Of a stretch of 64,000 bases of DNA, positions 22,195 to 33,213 are shown in pieces. The stretch lies in assembly GCA_003439945.1 (NCBI GenBank), contig QVRM01002215.1, positions 682,001 to 746,000 on the forward strand. The letters run 5' to 3'. Every line of letters starts with the position of its first letter. Position 1 is the first letter of the stretch. Under the pieces are notes generated by a model. That model searched no databases and was not told the DNA's origin. It worked only from the letters and a program-made list of their open reading frames with translations. The stretch is from Dermanyssus gallinae. Lineage: Eukaryota > Arthropoda > Arachnida > Mesostigmata > Dermanyssidae. The translations under genes were made by a program, and so were the position numbers.

Positions 22195-22387
22195 GCAAAA
22201 TGGCTTAGTGGCAAAGCTTCTGCTTTGCATTTGGGAGGCCCGGGTTCGAGACCCGGACCGGCCCTTAAATTGGTTTTCATGGTTCCCAATTTAGACAAGG
22301 AGAATGTCGCAGTGGACTACGATATCGGGATGACATTGAAAACCGTACACGAGCATTAGCCTTACGGAACAAATATATATATATATA
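22195..22387 (+). mobile_element. tRNA-headed SINE (family 2, tRNA-Ala(TGC)-like)
   Basis: The head TGGCTTAGTGGCAAAGC (A box), CTGCTTTGCAT (anticodon arm with TGC) and GGCCCGGGTTCGAGACCCGG (T arm with B box) form a clear tRNA-like fold. An unrelated body follows, with GTGGACTACGATATCGGGAT and GCATTAGCCTTACGGAAC, and a (TA)n tail. It is distinct from the family 1 SINE in both head and body. Confidence 0.8.
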
Positions 22388-22559
22388 CAAAAGTGGCTGC
22401 CTATTTCAAAATGCAATACTAGACTGTCAATTACAATGAGCAAAAACACATATGCCAGAGTATTTATCAGTCAAGCTATTTTTATTTAGTGAACTTGGAT
22501 TTCTATTTGAAAAAAATTATGCAGAGTTCCGACTCGTCACTGCGTGGGCGATCTATGGA

Positions 22560-23520
22560 TCACGATTGAGCGCCGGATCTTCTCTGTGATAGCGTTTCAT
22601 CAGCGGAACGAAAACCGATTTCATAACGACTTCACTCGTCAGTGAGCGAGCGCTGGAAGATGATTTTTGCCTTGATTCGGTTGTACGAAGACGGGGAACC
22701 TATCTGCGTATATCTCTCCGGCTTGGCATGTCCGGAAAAGGAGCGGAAGTTGGACCCGCCTGCTGCTTTGGAGCTCATCGTTAAAGCGCAAGCGCTGTTC
22801 GGCATTCGAAACGTGTCCGTTTTGCCTCCCTCTGTTTCGGTATCCGCTTCTCTCCGCCTCTCGCTTTACCTCTCACATTTCTGTTCTCTATTAGTGCATG
22901 TCAGCTGTCACCCGATGACTGTGGGATGGGAGTCGCCATTTCCTCACGGGTACGCTTCGCTAGCTGAATCTGACTGATCACATCTCATCCCCACCTAGGT
23001 TTGCTGGTGCAGCAGAGCCAGACTTGTTGTTATTGTTGCTATTGTTATTGTTTCCTTGTAGTCGTTGTTGTTGTTACTGTTGTTGTTGTTGTTGTTGTTG
23101 CTATTGTTGCTGCTTCTGCTTTTGCCGTATCCCTATTCGCATGTTCGCACATTTCTCATCTGAAAGACAGAAGTCTTTGCTCATTTTTGTCTCTCCATCA
23201 CGTCGGCGGCCGGTGTGTTTAGACAGTCATAATGCCATATCTCCACCACAGCGAATGCAATGGTAGTAATGGCATAGCGTGCAGATAGATCAGTGCCAAT
23301 GCGACTTTTTTTTCTGCTTTCGTAAGCCGTCGACGAGGCGGAGAGGTAGCGATGTCGAGCCACGGCTTCACTTATACATGGCTTCAGCGAGAGAGATTTG
23401 TAAGCAGCCCCGCGTCGTAGAACACGACGCGGATCATCTCTTACGCAGGGAGAAGAAAACCACAAAGCAAAAGCGAACCGAATCAAGCATGTTGAAAAGT
23501 CGAATCGTCTTACAGCGTTA
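22560..23520. other. GC-richer patch with open frames on both strands
   Basis: The segment is richer in GC and CpG than its surroundings. It has a 111-codon plus-strand frame (22642-22977) and shorter ones on both strands. None shows a motif I recognise. It could be a host gene's 5' region or exon, or chance openness in GC-rich sequence. Confidence 0.3.
23022..23125 (+). repeat. Imperfect (TTG)n microsatellite
   Basis: Trinucleotide repeats TTG/TTA/GTT/GCT run across about 100 bp. They explain the poly-Cys, poly-Leu and poly-Val frames seen there. Confidence 0.85.
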
Positions 23521-25889
23521 CTAGCCGACTGTCATTGCAAACAGATACGAGTACATGCATTCGTCCTGCCATCGACGGTCCCATGGATGAGACGTAACGT
23601 GTAACTCCTAAGTCACATGGGGCTCGGTCCCTTAGCTTGGCAATGTTCTCAGCGTATACTTTGCATATATTAAGTGCTACTAGAGCTAAAACTCGATCCA
23701 CCCTAATACATGAGAAAACACATACACATTTTGGCATATTTTCGTTCGAATCGAGTTGAAAGTTCTATATTTATCTTGCGCAAAAATTAATAGCAATTAT
23801 GCTGCAAAAAATATCATAAGGACACACAAATCTATAGTCAGATTTTTGACAAGGCAGCTTTGTGTTTTACAAAGGACATTTAGTTCACTATATAACTAGT
23901 ACTCATTGCACTGCCTAAATATAATACAACGACTTAATCATCTGATCGTTTATCGTCCATCTTGACAGTCAGTAAAAAAAGTACTGCATTAATGAATTTC
24001 CCTGCAAAGCTCAAGATGCATTGGGGGTTTTAGGAGAGCCCTATTAAGTTGATTTTTTCATTCGAAACATCGTTCTAGTTAGGTCTTGAAAGTTAAGTGA
24101 GGTCGCTGAGGTAGCGCTTAACTGCAAAACACCAAAGGAAACATCAATTACGCACAATGACAAATGTAATACCACTACTTAAATTTACTATATATATGTT
24201 GTATAAAACCTTTATTTGCCAAGCTTTGGCTCAGGTCAACCTGCACAACGACTGACACAAGAATCCTCATAGGTTTTGCAGACACTACCGCAAGAGAAAT
24301 TTAAAGAATGTTTAATATCACCTGAGAGACCTTCTAGAATTCCTCACTGAATGAAATAATTATGTAGCGTTGCTCGGGAACCCTAAACAGTTGGCAAAGA
24401 TCCAACATTTTCTTAGGGTAGTCAAACTGCCCGTTTTATAACGCGTCGCCTTCGGAATTCGGTCCAGGTTAAATTAAAACACGTTCACATGTACTTATTC
24501 AAAAAGCTCGTTCGGTGGCTACTCTATTTTGCTTGTTTTATCTAAATCGACTTCGATATTGTGGATATTGCTTTCAACTCTGAGAACTCTGTCGAGAGTT
24601 GCCAACTCAATGGGCACTTCTCTCAGGTAGCAAAATGATAGCTTGCTAACCGTGTTAATAGTGGTGCGGCGTTCAACAGAACCGGTCAAGTCAAATAACA
24701 CACAGAGGCACTCGCACGCCGGCATTCGGGATAAGCTCTCGTCCTCGGCAGGCCAGCTGAACGAACAATATCCTAACCGCGATTACTTTAACCGGACCCG
24801 ACCAATATAGGCACAGTGAACGAAACGTATGTTTATTTGGGTAGAAGAGTCGATTAGCTTTAGTAGCGGACTTTAGGTCAAGAGCCTCAAGTTATATAAA
24901 CGGACGTAACAAAGGAATCTCGTCCTCTACGACAGGTGGCAATAATAGGCGTTACAGATATTCCAGGGACAGAATTCATTTGTATACAAGGTGGTCCAAC
25001 AACTTCCATATATAATACGTTTTTTAAATAAAATAATATCGAAATTTAGCTTTACAAATTTAATATCGAAGTTAAAAAATGCTCTACTTCGCTTTGCTGG
25101 TATACTTGCGTTCTTTTAACAAACATTTCGATCACGCTGTGTCTGTATCGTAGTGTTACAGCGTCTAATCTCATCTTGCAAAGCTTAGGTCGTAGGTTTG
25201 TTGATATACCGACGGGATATTACACGAGCGCGGAACACCTTGTGAAATCTTGGAAGTTTTTGTGATGCGGGGCATGTGGCACAGTCTTCTTGCAACCACG
25301 CACTTTTGAAATTATATGTGTATTCCAGTGGTACCTCTAGCCCAAAATCAGCACCAAAAGTAACACGTGTGAGATACATTTTCTTCTCGTGAAGCTCTTG
25401 GAGGTTTTCGCCACTCTAAATGCGACAATTTTACTTGTCTACAAATGAAAATGGCATCATCGCTAAAGGTAATGATTTGTTATGAAACTTAACACTATTT
25501 TTTTCAGTTATCCAATTGACACATTCTCTTCGCTGCGCATGATGTGTCTGCTACATGTGTTGAGTCAACTATATTGTGTACACATGATGAGGCAAATCTT
25601 TTGCGAATCCCCTGCAGAAGTGCCTCTTGAAATATTGAGTTCTAAAGCACTATACCTAATGAGTTGTTCCCGGACTCGCGGTCGCATCTCCGTCGACAAC
25701 CGTGTGCTTTCCCTTGAAAAATCTTCATGGGTGCCAGGGGACGGTGCCGATAGACGGCCCCAGTCTTTCCTCCACACAATGGCAGCGCCCTCCTAAAGGC
25801 TAAGTTACACCCATCTACAAAAAGTGTTTAATATAGAAATATCTCATCTGGTTGATTGCTCGTCAGTGGAGATCTATACGCTACTGCCG
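23521..25889. other. No recognised feature
   Basis: Short frames at 24519-24725 (minus), 25185-25379 (minus) and 25482-25796 (plus) have no recognisable motif. No RNA gene or structured repeat was found. Confidence 0.35.
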
Positions 25890-26320
25890 ATACTCCAACA
25901 CCTGTCTACACCCTAAGACAATCAATCGTGCTACTGGTCGAATAGTCAGATCGCCGGAAAACGGAGGACCTGTAATCGCTTGCGTTGACCACAACCGGTA
26001 CTCTCTGACTAACCACAGACCTTGCTTTTGAGCCAATCTCAATCCAAGAGATCAGAATCGTGGCTGAACGCATAGAGCCAAGAAAAACATCGGACCCAGA
26101 TGCAGACCCCCGCAAGCAGTACGCATAATTTTACAGAACCACCGAAAGGTATTCAAACGCATAGTGTATAAAATGCTTGGCAACGAAAACTATCCTAAGC
26201 ATTGCACAACGGCACATTTGGTTTCTATACCAAAACCGGGTAAACCGCACGAAGACACCTCGGCATACCGCATTAAAAATATGCTCTCCTGCCTATTCAA
26301 AGCAGACACTATTCACTTCA
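25890..26320 (+). pseudogene. R1-like LINE fragment (linker and RT start)
   Basis: Shifting plus-strand frames read IQEIRIVAERIEPRKTS-D-P-D (the GKAPG-type block), ILQNHRKVFKRI, YPKHCTTAHLVSIPKPGKP and MLSCLFKA. These are RT motifs 0-2 of R1-type LINEs and parallel ORF2 residues 410-500 of the element at 4.2-10.5 kb. The block from YPK to MLSCL also matches the fragment at 53.2-53.35 kb, so those two are one family. It is truncated on the right by the unclassified repeat. Confidence 0.68.
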
Positions 26321-26760
26321 ATTTAATTTAAATGCAGCCTTATTTTGTCAAAGAGGGGGGGGCATTATTTACCTTTAATAAGCAGTTACCTAGATACGTA
26401 CAACAGACCGTTTACTTGTATGATGACATTTGCGCTGTTAGCGTTTAAAGTCTCAGTACCCTGACCATCCACCAAGAAAACATGTTATTTACACGATCTG
26501 CCTTTGCAATTTGTTTTGACAAGATGATATTACCGTTTCTAATGTTGTTTAAATAAATGCTAAAATAGTTTGATGTATTTGAAGAGTTCATAATACGATT
26601 GTATACGCGATAGTCCTCCCTGGACTGCAGTTTCCGAATAGGGCTTATCACAATTGAATTTTTTGGCAACGTTACACCTCAAAGAAACACGACGAAGAAA
26701 TTTTAATAAGGCCGCCAAACCTCACAACAATATGTAAACTTAGGTACAACCTAACTATTA
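26310..26760 (-). repeat. Unclassified dispersed repeat, copy B
   Basis: Inverted counterpart of 16090-16620. It keeps a 74-codon frame (26445-26669) reading SPIRKLQSREDYRVYNRI, then NTSNYFSIYL and DRVNNMFSWWM, with similarity to copy A continuing past the stop. Conservation at the protein level suggests it was once coding. Confidence 0.65.
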
Positions 26761-27279
26761 TAACGGCTTATGTAAAAAGTATAATAATTCCTTATAACAC
26801 AACGAAACATAGTATCCGATATAAAATGAACTGATGAGTGCTAAAATCCACTTGTGTTGGTGTTACCCTCCCCCCTGACTCTACTTAAATAATGAATACG
26901 ACACTGATATAATTATTTTGTTATCTACACACCATTTAGCAACCGCCTCAATCGTACTCTGTGGTACATTATCAGCAAACGACTGCGCAAATAAATATGA
27001 GATCTCCATCGGACAAACTGGCTCCTGAAGACCTGAATGTAATAAGTGACACTCTCTGTCACACTCTATGTATCGCCCGAGAACCTAGTACACCACCGGA
27101 AGCTTTTTAATAGGCAGCAGTGTGTAACGCTCGATGACGGTCTCGCCCCGTCTTCAAAACGTGCAGTCGCCATGCTTGTGCACCCCTGTCCCTCATCTTC
27201 CGTTAATCACTTCATAACGGCGTTAATCTTTTAAAGGTTTAATATGCTAACATTCACATAATTGATAAACGAAGTTACA
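26761..27279. other. No recognised feature
   Basis: AT-rich sequence with no motif or repeat recognised. Confidence 0.4.
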
Positions 27280-27281
27280 TA

Positions 27282-28594
27282 CGAGGTGTGTTCAAAAAGT
27301 ATCGCGACTTCTGTGTTTTTTCAAAAATTATTCATTTATTCATGAATATCTATTTTGTCCCCTTCAAAGTAATCCCCATGAGATATTATACACTTGTGCC
27401 AACGGTTTTTCCAATCTTCGAAGCACTTCAAAAAACCATTTTTTTTATCTTGTTCAGCTCCTCCTTCGATGCCGTCTTTATCTCGTCAAGCGTAGCGTTA
27501 CGTCGTCCTTTCATGGGCCTCTTCAGTTTAGGGAACAAGAAAAAGTCACAGGGGGCCAGATCTGGGGAATACGGTGGCTGCGGCATCATTAATGTGTTGT
27601 TTTTGGCCAAAAACTCGCGCACAAGCAACGATGTGTGAGCAGGGGCGTTATCGTGGTGCAAAAGCCAATTTTTGTTCTTCCACAAATCCGGGCGTTTCTG
27701 GCGGATTGCTTCGCGCAAATTGCGCATAACTTGCAGGTAATATTCCTTATTGACCGTTCTACCCTGTGGCAAGAACTCATGATGCACCACGCCCCTGCAA
27801 TCGAAGAAAACTGTCAGCAAAACTTTCACATTCGACCGAACTTGGCGCGCTTTTTCGGTCTTGGTTCGTGCGGCAGCTTCCATTGAGATGATTGAGCTTT
27901 GGTTTCCACGTCATAACAATAAACCCACGATTCGTCACCAGTTATGACCCTCTGGAGCAAATTTGGGTCGTCGCGGACAGAGTCCAACATCTCATTAGCA
28001 ATGTTCATGCGATGCTGTTTTTGGTCGCAATTGAGCAATTTTGGTACGAATTTCGCGGCGACCCGTCTCATGCCCAAATCATTGATAAAAATCGAATGGC
28101 ACGAGCCAATCGATATGTTTAGGTCCTCAGCAACTTCTCTAACGGTGATTCGACGATTGGCCAATACCATTTTCTCCACTTCATTAATTTTTTCGTCTGT
28201 TGTTGAAGTGCTCGGGCGTCCGGCACGCTCTTCGTCGTTCACATCTTCTCGGCCTTCTGAGAACATTTTGTACCACCGATAAACGTTGCTTCGGTCCAAG
28301 GTAGCTTCTCCGTATGCCACAGTCAACATTCGGAATGCATCCGCGCACTTAATTTCGTTTTTCGCACAAAATTTGATACAGGTTCTTTGATCCATTTTTT
28401 TGAATAGGTAAAAATCGAAGACGATCCAAAACACGTGCAAGCAAAGCAGCTGTCAACAATTAAGTGAACATTCAAAATGGCCGAGCTTGTCGGCATAAGT
28501 GAGAGACATGAGTACCAACATAACGCCACAAAAAATCGAAATTCGAATATACGTAACCCGCGAAAATTCAACACTTTCATTTGAACACACCTCG
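27282..28594 (-). mobile_element. mariner-family DNA transposon (1313 bp)
   Basis: Both ends carry the 15-bp inverted repeat CGAGGTGTGTTCAAA (27282-27296 and, inverted, 28580-28594). Each is flanked by TA (27280-27281, 28595-28596), the expected mariner target duplication. The single gene lies on the minus strand. Length, ends and DD34D transposase all fit a Tc1/mariner-superfamily mariner. The copy is inactive through frameshifts but otherwise complete. Confidence 0.95.
27336..28395 (-). pseudogene. mariner transposase with two frameshifts
   Basis: The transposase cuts and pastes the element through its terminal repeats. It starts MDQRTCIKFCAKNEIKCADA, with an N-terminal helix-turn-helix region (AGRPSTSTTDEK, ITVREVAEDLNIS). 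The catalytic triad is present: Asp in ITGDESW, Asp in HDNAPAH, and the third Asp in YSPDLAPCDFFLF with exactly 34 residues between the last two (DD34D). The frame shifts near an A5 run (27851-27855, after PRPKK) and again near a homopolymer around 27433-27446, after which KCFEDW-x-RWHKCI and DYFEGDK close the protein. Total length is about 353 codons, normal for mariner. Frameshifts in homopolymers could be true decay or assembly error. Confidence 0.93.
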
Positions 28595-28993
28595 TATACA
28601 TATATACTTGAGATTATTTCAGCAATATGCGACACCGACATTTGTATATGCATCTCCCGTAGGGAAGAAGGAACTAATCAAAGATCGGAGTCTGTTTTTG
28701 AAACTGCATCATAAATTTATCCGACGGGACTAGTTGCAAAGTTGACCCTTGCGATATTGTATGTGACAATATTTTGAACATTCTTGACGAAATTGACAAT
28801 GAACCAAGACGTCTGCAAGTCTTCAGAAAAGAAACAATAATCTCAAGATTAGATTTCAGAACGTTTCCACTAGACCAAAAAGTCGTACAAGAATATAAAT
28901 CTTAGAATACGGCCAAACGAACAAACCTAATGCAAAATGTGTAACTTGGCGTAATATCTCTATTGTTTATTAAACCTTTTATGATAAATAATG

Positions 28994-28994
<1 letters not shown>

Positions 28995-29034
<40 letters not shown>
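28995..29034. repeat. (TA)n microsatellite
   Basis: About twenty uninterrupted TA units. Confidence 0.95.
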
Positions 29035-29035
<1 letters not shown>

Positions 29036-29049
29036 TATCTTGCTATGCA

Positions 29050-29580
29050 ATTCGTTGCGGCACGTGGGCCGATAGTGACGCGTTGCCGTAAGTAGCTGAT
29101 AGACCACCATTGCAGTAGCAGCGCATAGTAACAGTAACGAAGTCATATTGTTGTGATGGATATGCCTTATATGCCCAAGTCATATCCGGCGGCGATCATG
29201 CAGTTGTCAGCTGAGTCAGCTGAGCGACGGACGAACGCCGGCAACGGAACGATCCGGGATGTCGGGTCTGAGGCATTCGCGGCCTCGACACTTGGCTGAA
29301 TGCGGCCGGCCGCGGTTGCCGGCTTGTCCCCGCCTTTGTACGTACGAGCGAAATGAATGCATTTACCGCTGGGAGCTAACGCGCTTCGAGCGCAGCGGAT
29401 ACGCAGTGGTCTAAGCGTGTCGTGTGCTCCCTTCGTATGCGCATTTGCAGTGGCTGGCCAAAATGAAAACTGTCGCTGCCCCTGTGTTCTTTGCCAGCCT
29501 CTACTACGGCCCACCAGTAGCGGTGTGTACTTTCGTGACCTTTTGCCATATCCAGCCGTAAGAAGTTCTTCTTTACCGAG
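29050..29580. other. GC-richer patch with overlapping open frames
   Basis: Frames of 115 codons (29167-29514, minus) and 104 codons (29357-29671, plus) overlap on opposite strands, which points to base composition more than to a gene. No motif was recognised. Confidence 0.3.
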
Positions 29581-29707
29581 TACTACTACTACTACGACTA
29601 CTATTGCTACTACTACTACTTTCGAACCCGCGCACCTATATGTCTCCTCCGGCTGCGAGGCGCAGACTTAAGCCACCACGCCACCGGGCACTACTACTAC
29701 TACTACT
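29581..29707 (+). repeat. (TAC)n microsatellite interrupted by a SINE piece
   Basis: TAC repeats occupy 29581-29620 and 29690-29707, on both sides of a truncated SINE. Confidence 0.85.
29621..29689 (-). mobile_element. Truncated family 1 SINE (tRNA-like head only)
   Basis: On the minus strand it reads GCCCGGTGGCGTGGTGGC, CTGCGCCTCGCAGCCGG and GCGCGGGTTCGAA, the head of the SINE at 33015-33198. The body is missing and the piece sits inside (TAC)n. Confidence 0.8.
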
Positions 29708-30779
29708 AGCACGATGACTTCGTCCCCGTACATTTGCTCCTTCTCTCTCATTTCGTCCGTACGATTCTACCACGACCCGACCAGATACTATGACTATTCA
29801 GCCAGCCAATACAATATAGACGATCTTGTAGGCCTTCCTTTTCGCCAGTTGCGATTAGACGAGCGTCGCTGCTATCATCACCAGCGTCATCATAATCCAG
29901 CATGATGCCCACGACTCACGCCGCTCGCGTCGAGTCCATAACCCCGACCATAGCCCAGAGCAACAACTGCTGCGACGGCTGATTGTCTGTCTGTGAACTC
30001 CGTACGTCGGTCGGTTCAGCTTATTATTACACTGAACGACTTATTCTATCATTCCGGCCTGCCGCGTGCCAAATGCTCTAACGGCGTTTTGCGCCATTGC
30101 CATTTTCGTAGAAAATACGATTAAGAAAATGTCAAATATATATATATATATATAATGTGTGTATGTTTCCTACGAATCTGGCGGCGCAAAACGCATATAT
30201 ATGCGTAGAGTTTCGGGGAAGCGTTTGTTTAAGCGAATTTAGTAGATTTATATTTGCTATTTACGGGAGTGAACAAGCCGTTCTTGGCGGTTAGGTATAA
30301 CAACTAGTAAGTCCGTTTATTTGATATATCATACATTTATAGCAGACGGCCGGCAGCTGGAACAGAATGTTTGAATCTCTGCCTCCTTCTTCTCACAGAG
30401 CATGACTTCACTGAGAGAAGCTTCTGAGAGAGTTCGAGTTGTAGCTAGCGCTTCCGCAGTGTAGGTCGAACAGACTCATAATATTTGCACTATAAAATTT
30501 TTTTTTTTTACATATATATATATATATCTTTCAAAATAGTCTGAGTTTGCTAAAGCAACTTAAAGCAATAGTTATATAAACAAATGTTTTAAACAAGATT
30601 ATTTATGGACTATACAAATATTTACAACAGTATGTTATTTAATATCGTTACAATTATACCAACGAGTTAGTAGTAATTAAACCTACTACATTATTATTGT
30701 GCTGATAAAATTTGCAGCCGAAATTAAATTACGTCTGTTCTTCTCAATATGGGAGTCAATTTAAGCAGACTACTGTGTC
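29708..30779. other. No recognised feature
   Basis: Contains short (TA)n tracts near 30138 and 30510. No coding or RNA signal was recognised. Confidence 0.4.
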
Positions 30780-32690
30780 CATCATTTGCGGGATAATAGG
30801 TGTGCTTTTAAAATCTCCTTGAAGGTGACGTTAAAGTCACTTGCAAGGATTTTAAACAACGCAAGCTGACTGGAAGAGTGTTTCACTCCTGACAGCGCAA
30901 ACGCCAATTGCTTGGCTGCTTTTGTTGCTTCGATGCATGCGGATTTTCAGTGCGACTGTGTCAGATGCTCCGGCCATAGAAAAAGCCTCTGTGCCACACT
31001 CAGTTGTTCCGCCTTACGCTTACCGTAGACAGCCTAAATTCTGAACCGTACGTAAGGCGACTTGGAAAAATGCGTTACGACGATATGCGATTTTTTCTCT
31101 CGAAATTAGATATTGCGCATTTGCGTCCCTGTAGATCTTCTCTGCAATGATTTTCTCAAAGAGTTTGCAAGGCACGGATATCAGCGGGTCGGGCCTTTTA
31201 TTATTAGGGTCGCTTTTATCGCCATGCTTATGCACAGGGCACACGGTGGCATATTTAAAGAGATTAAGAGGTTTCCTCGTCGAGGGACCGGCCGAAGAAA
31301 ATCGAAAGTGGTAAACATTCATCTAGCCACACTTCTTATAAACGATAGCCGCGATACCGTCAGGGGTGGCGCTACGCTTGTTGGCTAAACCGCGCAGATG
31401 CCGTGCGAGGTTCTTCGGAGAAGAGTCGACGTTATTCACCACCTGCACGCTGGAGGGCTCATGTAAGAGGAGAGCGGGGTAAGTGTTTTGCGATTGCAGC
31501 TCGGCCTGCGTTGGGTAGGTTGCGACAAATACATTTCTGAGAAATTCAGCTTTCTCGTAGTCATCAGTAGTATTGGATCCGTCTGGTCGCTTAATTGAGG
31601 TCAGGGTGTCCTTGATTTTCTTACGTTTTTGAACATACTTATACACAGCGCTGGGGCGGCAGATTGAGCAACACTGCTCTCCTCAATGATACTTCAAATG
31701 TTTGCAGTAGCATTCGCTCCTCGTTCCATATTTTCCATATCATTTATAAGGCAAAGAACGGCTAGTGGGCACGAGCAAGTACGCCACGTGCTGGTCAAAG
31801 GCCAGGTTCTTGACTTTGGGTAGGAGATTAACCTGCTACTATCTAGCTCGATACGTGTGCCTTCAATAGCTACATTATGGCATGAGCTGTACCCCGTTTT
31901 TTCAAAGTCCAACTTTGTTTGCCTGAGAGCACGTTAACGAGATACCTCACCATTTAGCCAACAAGTGATTTTTTCCCTAATCTTTTTTAGAACAGGCAGA
32001 ACACTTGCTGGGCGACCTTTAAGCGTCTAGAGCTTGCTGCCTCCTATATTATGGCACTGATGATATATGTTAAAAGGTCGGCTATGTAAGATCTGACGTG
32101 GTGAATAATGTTAGGTTGCAAGCCGTCGTAGCCGATGGCCGGATTCCCTATACCAAGCCAGCACTTGGTGTTTTGTCACTCTTTTAAAACTAAATGTAGT
32201 CGTGGAGCGATCTGGTAGGTTTTGTTTAATACTACGCTAATTAACGGGAATATTTGGCAACGATGAGGCAATACCGCAAGTAAAAAAATATGGAAGACCT
32301 TTGTGGGCTCCGTGGTTGCCTCGCTGTGAATATACAGCGTGGACACCGGGGTTGCTTTATCGACCTAGTGTGAGCCCTATATACATTTCAGATTGGTCGG
32401 CCGTTGGCTAAGTTCCCATTGGGCATATCCCAAAGTCGATCGCGTTCTAACTTGCTCCAAGTTTCATTTTGAAGTATTCGCTCTAGTTATCTGGTTTCGG
32501 TACGAGTTATCGTCGTTGTCGAACGACAACTTAGGACACGCGGTGGCACCGGACAACAAGATGATCGCTGATTTAAGATTAAAGGGGCCTGATGCATCAA
32601 CCTTTAGATCGGTGTAAATGTGATCGAGGGTACGCAATGACGTCAATTTTACCAAAGAAGTCGGTAAGAGGCCGGTCGGGTGATTGGAAC
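30780..32690 (-). pseudogene. Decayed CR1-like LINE segment (endonuclease end to RT)
   Basis: Read 5' to 3' on the minus strand: RTLDHIYTDL near 32600 (C-terminal endonuclease type motif), EGTRIEL near 31860, IKRPDGSNTTDDYEKAEF near 31550-31600 (linker before the RT), then KYATVCPVHKHGDKSDPNN and LFEKIIAEKI near 31150-31240 (RT motifs 1-2). The block ASDTVALKIRMHR follows near 30960. This order is that of CR1/jockey-like LINEs. Many stops are present. The part below 31930 matches 16780-17830. Its 5' end faces the plus-strand RT segment at 32740. Confidence 0.65.
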
Positions 32691-32999
32691 ATAGTAGTTA
32701 CTTTGAAAGAGTGTGGGCGGTGAGCTCACTCGAGTATTATGGATTCAGTTGTTGACAGCGGGCTTCGGTGGACCGAAATCCGAAGGCCAGTCTCTGCCGG
32801 AATTACTCCCCGCGGTGTTCCTCAAGCGGGGAGCAAGAGTGGCTTTAAACTATGCCCCACGATCATTTTTGTAATGCCATCTAACGGAAGTGGCTCTAAA
32901 ATCATCCAGTGGATTTCTGATTTTTTGAGGCATCGGACTTTCAGAGTGAAAGTCGGGGTGACATTATCAAGCGAGGGTAGTGTTTTCACTGGTTGTCCG

Positions 33000-33014
33000 C
33001 AAGGTATTATACTA
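33000..33014. repeat. SINE target-site duplication, left copy (15 bp)
   Basis: CAAGGTATTATACTA is identical to 33199-33213 and lies within RT motif B coding sequence. Confidence 0.9.
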
Positions 33015-33198
33015 AAAAAAAATCCTTTCGGGGCTGACTCTCAGCCAAGATTTAACGTCCATGGGACTGCTTTTAGCATTGCTTCATAGACGGACCCCCA
33101 TAAATACAAATGTGCAACGGTGGGGCTCGAACCCGCGCACCTATGTGTCTCCTCCGGTCGCGAGGCGCAGACGCATGCCACCACGCCACCGGGCTCGA
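33015..33198 (-). mobile_element. Full-length family 1 SINE inside a LINE RT
   Basis: On the minus strand: GAGCCCGGTGGCGTGGTGGC (A-box region), GCGCGGGTTCGAGCCCC (B box), CATTTGTATTTATGGGGGTC, CAGTCCCATGGACG and GAGTCAGCCCCGAA, ending GGATTTTTTT. It is flanked by a perfect 15-bp duplication. The tail is a short T run and not poly(A), which is unusual; it may be a retained pol III terminator. Confidence 0.9.
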
Positions 33199-33213
33199 CA
33201 AGGTATTATACTA
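33199..33213. repeat. SINE target-site duplication, right copy (15 bp)
   Basis: Identical to 33000-33014, on the 5' side of the minus-strand SINE. Confidence 0.9.

Noticed and set aside
22195..22270. Functional tRNA-Ala gene
   Set aside because: The acceptor stem does not pair, and the sequence continues into a SINE body with a (TA)n tail.
21942..22298. A 118-codon minus-strand gene
   Set aside because: It fuses antisense SINE sequence to a genuine LINE C-terminus. The Met lies in the SINE.
23001..23266. Poly-Cys / poly-Val small proteins
   Set aside because: They are translations of the imperfect (TTG)n microsatellite.
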